Shown here: one piece after another, positions 1-6,710 of the stretch
Layout: every line of letters starts with the position of its first letter
How positions within the stretch are numbered: position 1 is the first letter of the stretch
Assembly (NCBI GenBank): GCA_947581845.1
Contig: CANPVY010000329.1
Span: forward strand, 1 to 6,710
From: an uncultured bacterium
GTDB lineage: Bacteria; Gemmatimonadota; Gemmatimonadetes; Palauibacterales; KS3-K002
Length of the DNA stretch: 6,710 bases
Direction of reading: 5' to 3'
Made by a program: the position numbers and the translations under genes
The notes under the pieces: model-generated
The model's input: only the letters and a program-made list of their open reading frames with translations
The model's database searches: none
Told to the model about the DNA's origin: nothing

Positions 1-135
1 GACATCGGCAGCTACCGGGGGCTGCGTCATCGGCGTGGCCTTCCGGTGAGAGGCCAGCGAACGCACACCAATGCCCGGACCCGCAAGGGTCCGCGGCGGA
101 CGGTAGCGGGCAGGAAGAAGCCGCCGCGGAAGTAG
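1..135 (+). CDS. rpsM: 30S ribosomal protein S13, C-terminal part (5' end outside window)
   Basis: The first reading frame is open from base 1 and encodes 44 residues before a TAG stop. It carries the conserved S13 C-terminal signature [18 protein letters not shown], followed by the usual lysine/arginine-rich tail ending in KKPPRK. S13 sits in the head of the small subunit, contacts 16S rRNA and forms intersubunit bridges; its basic tail reaches toward the tRNA sites (family knowledge). The N-terminal two thirds, including the helix-two-turn-helix region, lies upstream of the window. rpsK follows after 25 nt, the standard order. The identification is firm because both the motif and the neighbours agree; only the start cannot be seen. 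Confidence 0.97.
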   Translation, partial: DIGSYRGLRHRRGLPVRGQRTHTNARTRKGPRRTVAGRKKPPRK

Positions 136-160
136 CGACAATCATGAGGTAGAGAGCGAT

Positions 161-553
161 ATGCCTCCGAAGAAGCGAGGGAGCGGGCCGAAGAAGAAGA
201 AGGACGTCGGTGTCGAAGGTATCGCCTACATCAAGGCGACCTTCAACAACACGATCGTGACGATCACCGACATGGAAGGCAATACCGTGGTCTGGGGTAG
301 CCCGGGCAAGTCCGGTTTCAAAGGCTCGAAGAAGTCGACTCCGTTTGCCGCCACGGTCGCCGCCGAACAGGCGGCGAGAGAGGCGCTGAGCCTGGGGATG
401 AAGCGCGTACACGTGCGCGTCCAGGGGCCGGGCTCGGGGCGGGAATCGGCGATCCAGGCCCTGCAATCGTCCGGCCTGCAGATCCGCTCCATCCGGGACG
501 TGACGCCGATTCCCCACAACGGCTGCCGACCGCCGAAGAAGCGGCGGGTATAG
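161..553 (+). CDS. rpsK: 30S ribosomal protein S11
   Basis: This gene encodes 130 residues, the usual length for bacterial S11, a platform protein of the small subunit near the E site that binds 16S rRNA next to S6/S18 and S21. Family hallmarks are visible in order: [18 protein letters not shown] (about residues 20-37), [13 protein letters not shown] (about 52-64), the helix following it, and the diagnostic C-terminus [16 protein letters not shown]. The N-terminus is a short lysine-rich extension, as is common. The ATG at 161 is preceded by a GAGG-type site near 145-150. It lies between rpsM (25-nt gap) and rpsD (45-nt gap), so it is co-transcribed with them. A small departure is [11 protein letters not shown] where most S11 proteins have a W-x-SAG pattern; this looks like ordinary variation. 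Confidence 0.98.
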   Translation: MPPKKRGSGPKKKKDVGVEGIAYIKATFNNTIVTITDMEGNTVVWGSPGKSGFKGSKKSTPFAATVAAEQAAREALSLGMKRVHVRVQGPGSGRESAIQALQSSGLQIRSIRDVTPIPHNGCRPPKKRRV

Positions 554-598
554 GTTCAGGCGATGTGATTGTACAGTTGAAGGTGCTGGAAGAGTCAT

Positions 599-1234
599 AT
601 GGCAAGATACACGGGACCCGTTTGCAGGCTCTGCCGTCGTGAAGGGCAGAAGCTCTTCCTCAAGGGGAAGCGTTGTTCAACCGAGAAATGTGCGATTGAG
701 CGACGGAACTACCCGCCGGGCCAGCATGGCCTGGCCCGGGCACGTCGGCGTCGTCTCTCGGACTACGCTGTACAGCTGCGTGAGAAGCAAAAGGTTCGGC
801 GCATCTATGGCCTTCATGAGACGCAGTTCCGCAATGTTTTCAAGCAGGCGGCCCGTGAAGGAGGGATAACAGGCGACAACCTGATCGTTGCGCTCGAGAC
901 ACGGCTGGACAACGTGGTCTACCGGCTCGGTTTCGCGCCGTCGCGAAAGGCCGCGCGGCAGCTGGTGAGGCACCGTCACATACTCGTGGATGGCCGCATC
1001 GTGGATATCCCGAGCTATCACGTGAAGCCGGGTGTCGAGATCTCCGTGAAGCCCTCGAGCCGCGAGCTGCCGGTGATCGAGGAAGCGGTGGAAGCGCGGA
1101 GCGGTGATGGAGTATTGAGCTGGCTGGCCGCCGACTACAAGCGGATGAGCGGGAGGATGCTGGAGAAGCCGAGTCGCGCCGATATTCCGCTAGCAGTCCA
1201 GGAGCAGTTGATCGTCGAGCTGTATTCGAAATAG
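599..1234 (+). CDS. rpsD: 30S ribosomal protein S4, zinc-binding (four-cysteine) form
   Basis: This gene encodes 211 residues, within the usual range of about 200-210. S4 is a primary assembly protein that binds the five-way junction of the 16S rRNA 5' domain, and in some bacteria it represses its own operon. The N-terminus (MARYTGPVCRLCRREG) carries Cys9, Cys12, Cys26 and Cys31 in a C-x2-C-x13-C-x4-C arrangement, the zinc-binding type known from Thermus and Geobacillus and absent in E. coli. YPPGQHG follows at about 39-45. The S4 RNA-binding domain lies at about 100-165 (LDNVVYRLGFAPSRKAARQL, then HILVDGRIVDIPSYHVKPG). The ATG at 599 has a purine-rich GGAAGAG just upstream. It sits between rpsK and rpoA as expected. 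No translational-repression structure can be assigned here, because the known E. coli site precedes rpsM and lies outside the window. Confidence 0.98.
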   Translation: MARYTGPVCRLCRREGQKLFLKGKRCSTEKCAIERRNYPPGQHGLARARRRRLSDYAVQLREKQKVRRIYGLHETQFRNVFKQAAREGGITGDNLIVALETRLDNVVYRLGFAPSRKAARQLVRHRHILVDGRIVDIPSYHVKPGVEISVKPSSRELPVIEEAVEARSGDGVLSWLAADYKRMSGRMLEKPSRADIPLAVQEQLIVELYSK

Positions 1235-1324
1235 AGGAGAGCAGGGATAGAGCGGCGGCACCCGCAGCTCGATGCCGTGGGAGCAGCGGCCGAGGATGAT
1301 TAGGATCACAGGGAGGCCAACACA

Positions 1325-2371
1325 GTGCAGATAGACCTACGCGGTTGGGTTCTGCCGGAACGGGTCGAGATTCTGGAGTTGTCCGAGGACGGGCGACGGG
1401 CGCAGTTCGTGGTCCAGCCGCTGGAACGCGGATACGGGCAGACGCTGGGCAGCGCGACGCGGAGGATCCTCCTCTCGTCTCTACCGGGCTGGGCGGTCTG
1501 GGCGTTCCGTGCGAGCGGCGTGGTCCACGAGCACCAGACGATTGGCGCAGTGGTCGAGGATGTGCACCAGATCATCCAGCAGCTGAAGGGCTTGGTTCTA
1601 CGTGTCGTCGGCGGTGAGGACGAGGCCAAGCTCGAGCTGCTGGTCCGTGAGCCGGGCCTGGTCACGGCGCGGGATATTACGGCGAACCCGAAGGTCGAGA
1701 TCATCAACCGAGACCACCCGCTTTTCACACTGCAAGAGGAGCTGCCGGAGGACAAGCCGCTGCGCGTGGAGCTGTGGATCGATCGGGGTCGTGGATTCGT
1801 GTTGGCTGATCAGCACATCAGGCGCAAGGACGACCCGGTCGACCTCATTCTCATCGATTCCATTTACAGCCCTGTCTTGCGGGCTAACTTCACGGTCGAG
1901 GAGACGCGAGTGGGCCAGCGGACCGACTTCGACCGACTGATGCTGTCGGTGGAGACGAACGGGGCGATGCGGCCGGAAGAAGCGGTGGCCTACGCAGCCG
2001 AGCTGATGACCAAGCACCTCGAGTATCTGCGCCGGTTCGGCGCAGGCAACGGCGATACGGCAGCACCGGAGATGCAGCTGGTGCCGGTGAGTGAGAAGAT
2101 CAGGGACCTGGTGAACCGGCCGTTGGAGGAGTTCGATATCTCGGTGCGCTCGAGACATACACTCGAGAAGGGTAACGTTCGCACGCTGGGCGACATCGCT
2201 CGCCGGACCGAGGAGGAGATCCTGCAGATCGAGAATTTCGGCCGGAAGTCGCTGCGGGAGGTGGAGGACCTTCTATCCACGCATGGCCTGCACTTCGGTA
2301 TGAAGTTCCAGCAAGACGAGAGCGGGGAGCTCTTCCTCTTACGCGAAAGTGCGGACGGCGAGGAAGTGTGA
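1325..2371 (+). CDS. rpoA: DNA-directed RNA polymerase subunit alpha
   Basis: This gene encodes 348 residues, slightly longer than E. coli alpha (329). The dimerising N-terminal domain (about 1-235) nucleates core enzyme assembly; the C-terminal domain (about 260-330) binds upstream promoter DNA and activators. Visible hallmarks are QPLERGYGQTLG (31-42), RRILLSSLPG (46-55), GAVVEDVHQII and TRVGQRTDFDRL in the N-terminal domain, then LEEFDISVRSRHTLEKGNV, IARRTEEEIL and GRKSLREVEDLL in the C-terminal domain. The GTG at 1325 is chosen because GGGAGG at 1311-1316 lies 8 nt upstream and no better start is nearby. Some normally conserved positions differ: GSATRR where GNALRR is usual, and His278 where E. 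coli has Asn268. The HEHQTI motif (68-73) is a lineage hint. It follows rpsD by 90 nt and precedes rplQ by 22 nt. Confidence 0.98.
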   Translation: MQIDLRGWVLPERVEILELSEDGRRAQFVVQPLERGYGQTLGSATRRILLSSLPGWAVWAFRASGVVHEHQTIGAVVEDVHQIIQQLKGLVLRVVGGEDEAKLELLVREPGLVTARDITANPKVEIINRDHPLFTLQEELPEDKPLRVELWIDRGRGFVLADQHIRRKDDPVDLILIDSIYSPVLRANFTVEETRVGQRTDFDRLMLSVETNGAMRPEEAVAYAAELMTKHLEYLRRFGAGNGDTAAPEMQLVPVSEKIRDLVNRPLEEFDISVRSRHTLEKGNVRTLGDIARRTEEEILQIENFGRKSLREVEDLLSTHGLHFGMKFQQDESGELFLLRESADGEEV

Positions 2372-2380
2372 AGAGAGTAC

Positions 2381-2385
2381 AAGGA
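2381..2385 (+). promoter_or_regulatory. Ribosome-binding site deciding the rplQ start
   Basis: AAGGA lies 8 nt before the GTG at 2394. The same frame is also open from a GTG at 2349 inside rpoA, but L17 proteins begin directly with an M-R-H-R-like motif, which matches translation from 2394 exactly. Confidence 0.75.
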
Positions 2386-2393
2386 ACCGGGTC

Positions 2394-2750
2394 GTGAGGC
2401 ACAGAAGGAAGGGTCGGGAGCTGAGCCGGACAGCGAGCCACAGGAAGGCTATGCTGTCCAACATGGCCGTAAGTCTGTTCCGTCACGAACGCATCAAGAC
2501 CACCACGGCCAAGGCAAAAGAGCTGCGTCCGTTCGCAGAACGTTTGATCACCCTGGCCCGGCGCGGGGACCTTCACGCGCGGCGACAGGCCGCGCGCACG
2601 ATCCGTGACAGGGAGGCGCTCAAGAAGTTGTTTGATACCCTGGGCCCGCGCTACGCGAACCGCGACGGGGGCTACATGCGCATCCTGAAGATTGGCCGAC
2701 GCAAGGGCGATGGCGCTGAGATTGCCCTGGTGCAGCTGCTCGAGGAGTAA
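2394..2750 (+). CDS. rplQ: 50S ribosomal protein L17
   Basis: From the GTG at 2394 the protein has 118 residues, normal for L17, a large-subunit protein near the exit-tunnel side of 23S rRNA. It begins MRHRRKGRELSRTASHRKAM, the standard L17 N-terminus, and continues with LFRHERIKTTTAKAKELRP and a LITLARRGDLHARRQA segment. It ends with the usual GGYMRILKIGRRKGDGAEIA-type strand. A longer reading from a GTG at 2349 would overlap the end of rpoA and add 15 residues unlike any L17 N-terminus I know, so I reject it. It lies 22 nt downstream of rpoA and forms the conserved end of the alpha operon, although two more same-strand genes follow closely here. Confidence 0.97.
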   Translation: MRHRRKGRELSRTASHRKAMLSNMAVSLFRHERIKTTTAKAKELRPFAERLITLARRGDLHARRQAARTIRDREALKKLFDTLGPRYANRDGGYMRILKIGRRKGDGAEIALVQLLEE

Positions 2751-2774
2751 CCTGCTTCGTGTGAGGTAAGGCAC

Positions 2775-3278
2775 ATGAGGAACGTGCTCGGGAAGTTGAC
2801 GACCAGCACCGGGCCCTGGATGGCGGTGGCGGTTATCCTGGTTGCCGGTTTCATGTACTGGCTCTACGCGGCTTCATCGACGATTGGCTCTGGAACGGCC
2901 CCTGCCGACACGGTGGCTGAGGGTATCCCGCATGTCGCGGACACGGCGTTCGTGAAGGACCCGACCGAATTCTCGCGAGAGCGCGTCGTGCTGTTGCCCG
3001 TGATGGTGGCGGAGCAGCTCGGTCGAGCGGCCTTGACCGTGGATCTGCCTGGACTGGCGGGCTATCCGTTGATTCTCGAACGGACGGTTGTCGAGCAGGG
3101 GATCACGTTCGTGAGTGGAGACAATCTGGCGGTTGCAGGGCAGGTTTACGCTCTCAACGATTCGCTCCTGAATGTCTACGTACAGCGTGGCTTATTCGAG
3201 GTCGAGAATCGCGCGAAACTGGAGGGGCACGAGACCTTCTTCCTGGTCGACTCCCTAGACTTTGTGCTCCCCGGCTAG
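2775..3278 (+). CDS. Unrecognised membrane-anchored protein between rplQ and rpmB
   Basis: This gene encodes 167 residues from an ATG preceded by GAGG (2763-2766) at 8-nt spacing. I do not recognise the family. Residues 1-14 are short and weakly basic (Arg2, Lys7). Residues 15-33 (WMAVAVILVAGFMYWLYAA) form one clear hydrophobic segment with no cleavage-site or lipobox cysteine. This suggests an uncleaved N-terminal anchor with residues about 36-167 outside the cytoplasmic membrane. The exported part has no cysteine, is acidic, and contains alternating hydrophobic stretches around 105-150 (ITFVSGDNLAVAGQVYALND) consistent with a small beta-rich domain. It lies 24 nt after rplQ and 63 nt before rpmB on the same strand, so co-expression with ribosomal genes is likely. 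No function is assigned. Codon use resembles the neighbours, with no sign of recent transfer. Confidence 0.85.
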   Translation: MRNVLGKLTTSTGPWMAVAVILVAGFMYWLYAASSTIGSGTAPADTVAEGIPHVADTAFVKDPTEFSRERVVLLPVMVAEQLGRAALTVDLPGLAGYPLILERTVVEQGITFVSGDNLAVAGQVYALNDSLLNVYVQRGLFEVENRAKLEGHETFFLVDSLDFVLPG

Positions 3279-3341
3279 GACAACAGTGAGGGCTGGCCTG
3301 CGGGTAGCGGCGGCCGGTCCGTAGGAGATACGAGGCGTGTG

Positions 3342-3533
3342 ATGGCGCGAGTGTGCTACTTGTGTGGCAAGAGCCCAGCGGTGGGCAACAACGTTAGCCA
3401 CGCGAACAACAGGACGAAACGACGCTGGGTCCCGAACTTACAGCGCGTGCGAATCGTTGAGGACGGTTCGGTGAAGCGAGTTCGCGTGTGTAGCAGCTGT
3501 ATCAAGGCCGGGAGGATCGTGAAGGCGCCCTGA
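3342..3533 (+). CDS. rpmB: 50S ribosomal protein L28, zinc-binding form
   Basis: This gene encodes 63 residues, typical of short bacterial L28. The N-terminus [20 protein letters not shown] and the following [13 protein letters not shown] are diagnostic for L28, a late-assembling large-subunit protein. Two CxxC pairs (Cys5/Cys8 and Cys50/Cys53) match the four-cysteine, zinc-ribbon form. A GTG three bases upstream (3339) would only add one methionine; the ATG at 3342 is preferred because GAGG at 3332-3335 lies 6 nt upstream and the product then begins MARVC as usual. The location is less usual: in many bacteria rpmB stands alone or beside rpmG, whereas here it follows the alpha operon and one unknown gene. 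It converges with the minus-strand gene that ends at 3710. Confidence 0.97.
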   Translation: MARVCYLCGKSPAVGNNVSHANNRTKRRWVPNLQRVRIVEDGSVKRVRVCSSCIKAGRIVKAP

Positions 3534-3596
3534 CGCCAGCAGTGAGTCTCGCTTCTCTCCTATCTTGACATCGCTTCCCTGATCAAGTCCAACGGC

Positions 3597-3649
3597 AACC
3601 AGAAACGGCCGACTCAGCCACGCACTCTGCGCGAGCCATGTCGGCCGTT
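3597..3649 (-). terminator. Long imperfect hairpin, probable 3' end of the minus-strand gene
   Basis: Bases 3604-3612 (AACGGCCGA) and 3641-3649 (TCGGCCGTT) are perfect 9-bp inverted repeats. Read as minus-strand RNA the whole 46-nt interval folds further: C3640-G3613 pairs, there is an A-A mismatch at 3639/3614, then five pairs 3638-3634 with 3615-3619 (three G-U), a bulged C3633, then five pairs 3632-3628 with 3620-3624 and a GAG loop. That gives about 20 pairs. On the plus strand the G-U pairs become A-C mismatches, so the structure favours the minus transcript. It starts 60 nt after the stop at 3710 and is followed by a weak U-rich stretch (UUUCUGGUU), so it could be a terminator or a 3' stabiliser. 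It might also help end rpmB transcription. Confidence 0.5.
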
Positions 3650-3709
3650 CGCTCTGGCAGTCGGGTCGCGACCGCCGCTTTGCAACTGCGCTGGGCGAGG
3701 TATCGCCGG

Positions 3710-4111
3710 CTAGACGTCCACTTTCGTGATATTGGTCTGTGCCTTGGCCGCCACGAAGCCCGGCGGCTGCTCAAGAGGAAGAGCCTGCACAATGGCGTAG
3801 ATCTCTTCCTGCCCCCACTCGGTATCGACCAGGTGCGTGGGGAATTCCTCCTTGAAGGAAAGTTCGACTTCCCCCTGCGACGGAATGAAATAGTGCCGCT
3901 TGATATGGGCATCCGGTTCGCCGAACCCTACTGACTTCGGCACGGGGGACAGCTTGTCGTCCTTGACCGGGTCCTGCTCCCTGAACTCGATCTGGAACAA
4001 CCAGCGGTGACCGACTTCCTTGGGCTCGAAGCGCAACTTCGCGTCCAACTGGAAGACAACAAACTTGCCAGAAATCTCGTGGTCGAGGTTCGCGCTGACA
4101 AAGCTAGCCAT
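3710..4111 (-). CDS. Unrecognised 133-residue cytoplasmic, probably beta-rich protein
   Basis: The gene starts at ATG 4111-4109 and stops at TAG 3712-3710. The start is well supported by AAAGGAG (4126-4120), 8 nt upstream. I do not recognise the family. There is no signal peptide, membrane segment or cysteine. The composition is acidic with many aromatic residues. Alternating hydrophobic runs such as KFVVFQLDAKLRF (about 16-28), HRWLFQIEF (about 35-43), HYFIP and EVELSFKEEF, together with Pro/Gly-containing turns, suggest a compact beta-sandwich-like fold; this is inference only. It is the only minus-strand gene seen, convergent with rpmB and divergent from the dehydrogenase gene, so it is its own transcription unit between housekeeping and polysaccharide genes. 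On the other strand, short open frames in this interval lack ribosome-binding sites and protein-like composition. Confidence 0.8.
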   Translation of the reverse strand: MASFVSANLDHEISGKFVVFQLDAKLRFEPKEVGHRWLFQIEFREQDPVKDDKLSPVPKSVGFGEPDAHIKRHYFIPSQGEVELSFKEEFPTHLVDTEWGQEEIYAIVQALPLEQPPGFVAAKAQTNITKVDV

Positions 4112-4117
4112 CTGTCA

Positions 4118-4134
4118 GGCTCCTTTCCTGAGCC
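4118..4134 (-). promoter_or_regulatory. Strong Shine-Dalgarno site inside a small hairpin
   Basis: On the minus strand the leader reads GGCTC-AGGAAAG-GAGCC. The two 5-nt arms (4134-4130 and 4122-4118) are perfectly complementary. The ribosome-binding site AAAGGAG (4126-4120) spans the loop and the 3' arm, with 8 nt to the ATG. It is clearly the site used for the minus-strand gene. Partial sequestration by the hairpin is possible but only 5 bp deep. Confidence 0.6.
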
Positions 4135-4480
4135 CACGAGCGCAGTTCGCCACCCAGCGCCGTGGTGTTGATCGTGACGATGGAATATGTGGGGATCCCG
4201 CGGGCCCGGCAATAAGCCCCGCTGTTGTCTTCCCGGGCGCGTCACTCCCCGGGCGGATGGAAGTCGCGCCGCTGCGGGTGCCCTATCTGACGTAACGGCT
4301 TGAGATTGGGAGCCCGGCCCGTTGCTGGGGCAGGCGAAGCTTCCCATATTGATCGCCCAATCGTTCGGGCTGTCGGGGCGGGGCGAGCGGCAGCGGTAAG
4401 CCGAAGCGGCAGACAGGGTACCCGCAGGCAGCCTATGGCGTATCGGGTGCGTACAGGCCGCTTGACAGCGGCGGCGGAGC

Positions 4481-4525
4481 GCTGGCGCGCACGCGATCAT
4501 CACATACTACGCCAGCCAGCTGGCG
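4481..4525 (+). promoter_or_regulatory. Three-segment alternative hairpins in the dehydrogenase leader
   Basis: GCTGGCG occurs at 4481-4487 and again at 4519-4525. CGCCAGC at 4510-4516, between them, is complementary to both copies. RNA could form either a 7-bp stem with a 22-nt loop (4481-4487 with 4510-4516) or a 6-bp stem with a CCAG loop (4510-4515 with 4520-4525), but not both. The second stem ends 9 nt before the GGAGGG ribosome-binding site. The geometry resembles a leader switch, but the stems are short and GC-rich DNA makes such matches often. Confidence 0.25.
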
Positions 4526-4534
4526 GGAAGGCTC

Positions 4535-4540
4535 GGAGGG
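4535..4540 (+). promoter_or_regulatory. Ribosome-binding site deciding the TTG start
   Basis: GGAGGG lies exactly 8 nt before TTG 4549-4551. No ATG or GTG in this frame lies between here and the conserved GLGYVGLP motif, and the upstream alternatives (4435 ATG, 4300 TTG) lack such a site. Confidence 0.8.
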
Positions 4541-4548
4541 TAGTCGTC

Positions 4549-6710
<2,162 letters not shown>

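Larger units (their letters stand above)
4112..4548. other. Non-coding divergent intergenic region with leader elements
   Basis: This interval lies between the starts of the minus-strand gene and the + strand dehydrogenase gene, so it should hold promoters for both. The + frame is open from 4300 into the dehydrogenase gene. However, the candidate starts at 4300 (TTG) and 4435 (ATG) have no good ribosome-binding site, and the encoded residues are Arg/Ala-rich and low in complexity, so I treat it as non-coding. I see no tRNA, insertion-sequence end or convincing sigma-70 promoter. The only TTGACA (4462-4467) lacks a -10 partner at proper spacing. CCCGGGCG occurs twice (4232-4239 and 4248-4255), probably by GC-rich chance. 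The most structured part is 4481-4525, listed separately. Confidence 0.6.

Noticed and set aside
533..550. S11 C-terminus PPKKRRV resembling a eukaryotic nuclear localisation signal
   Set aside because: It is the normal basic tail of bacterial S11; the resemblance is coincidental.
226..605. Long antisense open frames opposite rpsK, rpoA, rplQ and the dehydrogenase gene
   Set aside because: They mirror strongly coding, GC-rich genes, have no ribosome-binding sites, and give Arg/Ser/Pro-rich low-complexity products.
1256..1277. CGGCA/TGCCG 5-bp inverted repeat between rpsD and rpoA
   Set aside because: The stem is short with a 12-nt loop and no U-tract, and the operon must read through here.
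2349..2393. Longer L17 start overlapping rpoA
   Set aside because: It would add 15 residues unlike L17 N-termini. The internal GTG at 2394 gives the canonical MRHR start and has AAGGA 8 nt upstream.
3565..3570. TTGACA resembling a -35 box after rpmB
   Set aside because: No TATAAT-like hexamer lies 16-18 nt downstream, and no + strand gene follows; the next gene is on the opposite strand.
4169..4220. Minus-strand TTGCCG...CATATT pair as a promoter for the 133-residue gene
   Set aside because: Each hexamer matches consensus at only four of six bases, which is weak in an uncharacterised GC-rich phylum.
4232..4255. Direct repeat CCCGGGCG spaced by 16 nt
   Set aside because: Short, palindromic-core GC-rich octamers are expected by chance here, and no third copy or flanking symmetry supports an operator.
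4462..4467. TTGACA as -35 for the dehydrogenase operon
   Set aside because: The sequence 16-18 nt downstream is GCGCGC-like with no -10 element; CATACT at 4503-4508 is too far away.
4300..4548. In-frame 83-codon extension upstream of the dehydrogenase start
   Set aside because: The TTG at 4300 and ATG at 4435 lack ribosome-binding sites, the residues are low-complexity Arg/Ala/Gly, and the family begins shortly before GLGYVGLP. TTG 4549 with GGAGGG at 8 nt fits much better.

Overview
The window looks like chromosomal DNA of a GC-rich bacterium. It runs from the end of a ribosomal-protein/RNA-polymerase operon into the start of a surface-polysaccharide sugar-nucleotide cluster. The gene order rpsM-rpsK-rpsD-rpoA-rplQ is the classic bacterial 'alpha operon'. 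S4 and L28 are both of the four-cysteine, zinc-binding type. The alpha subunit has an unusual HEHQTI stretch in its N-terminal domain, which together with the GC content suggests Gemmatimonadota or a relative. This placement comes from memory of family sequences, not a search, and is only moderately secure.

Layout: positions 1-135 hold the last 44 codons of rpsM (S13). They are followed on the + strand by rpsK (161-553), rpsD (599-1234), rpoA (GTG start, 1325-2371) and rplQ (GTG start, 2394-2750). An unrecognised small membrane-anchored protein (2775-3278) and rpmB (L28, 3342-3533) follow on the same strand with short gaps and plausible ribosome-binding sites, so they may be co-transcribed extensions of the operon. 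A single minus-strand gene (4111 down to 3710) encodes a 133-residue, cysteine-free, apparently beta-rich protein that I do not recognise. It faces rpmB convergently, and between them lies a 46-nt hairpin that pairs much better in the minus-strand RNA.

A 437-nt non-coding stretch (4112-4548) separates the minus-strand gene from the divergent second + strand cluster. That cluster starts with a nucleotide-sugar 6-dehydrogenase of the UDP-GlcNAc/UDP-ManNAc type (TTG start, 4549-5871). Eight nucleotides later comes GDP-mannose 4,6-dehydratase (gmd, from 5880), which is cut off by the window end. These two enzymes make an activated hexosaminuronic acid and GDP-4-keto-6-deoxymannose, precursors for capsule, exopolysaccharide or O-antigen.

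Nothing here amounts to a clearly new biological system. The items most worth a second look are the two unrecognised proteins, the strand-polarised hairpin at 3604-3649, the three-segment alternative-hairpin arrangement in the leader of the dehydrogenase gene, and substitutions at conserved positions of the RNA polymerase alpha subunit. I saw no RNA genes, insertion sequences, CRISPR arrays or attachment sites.
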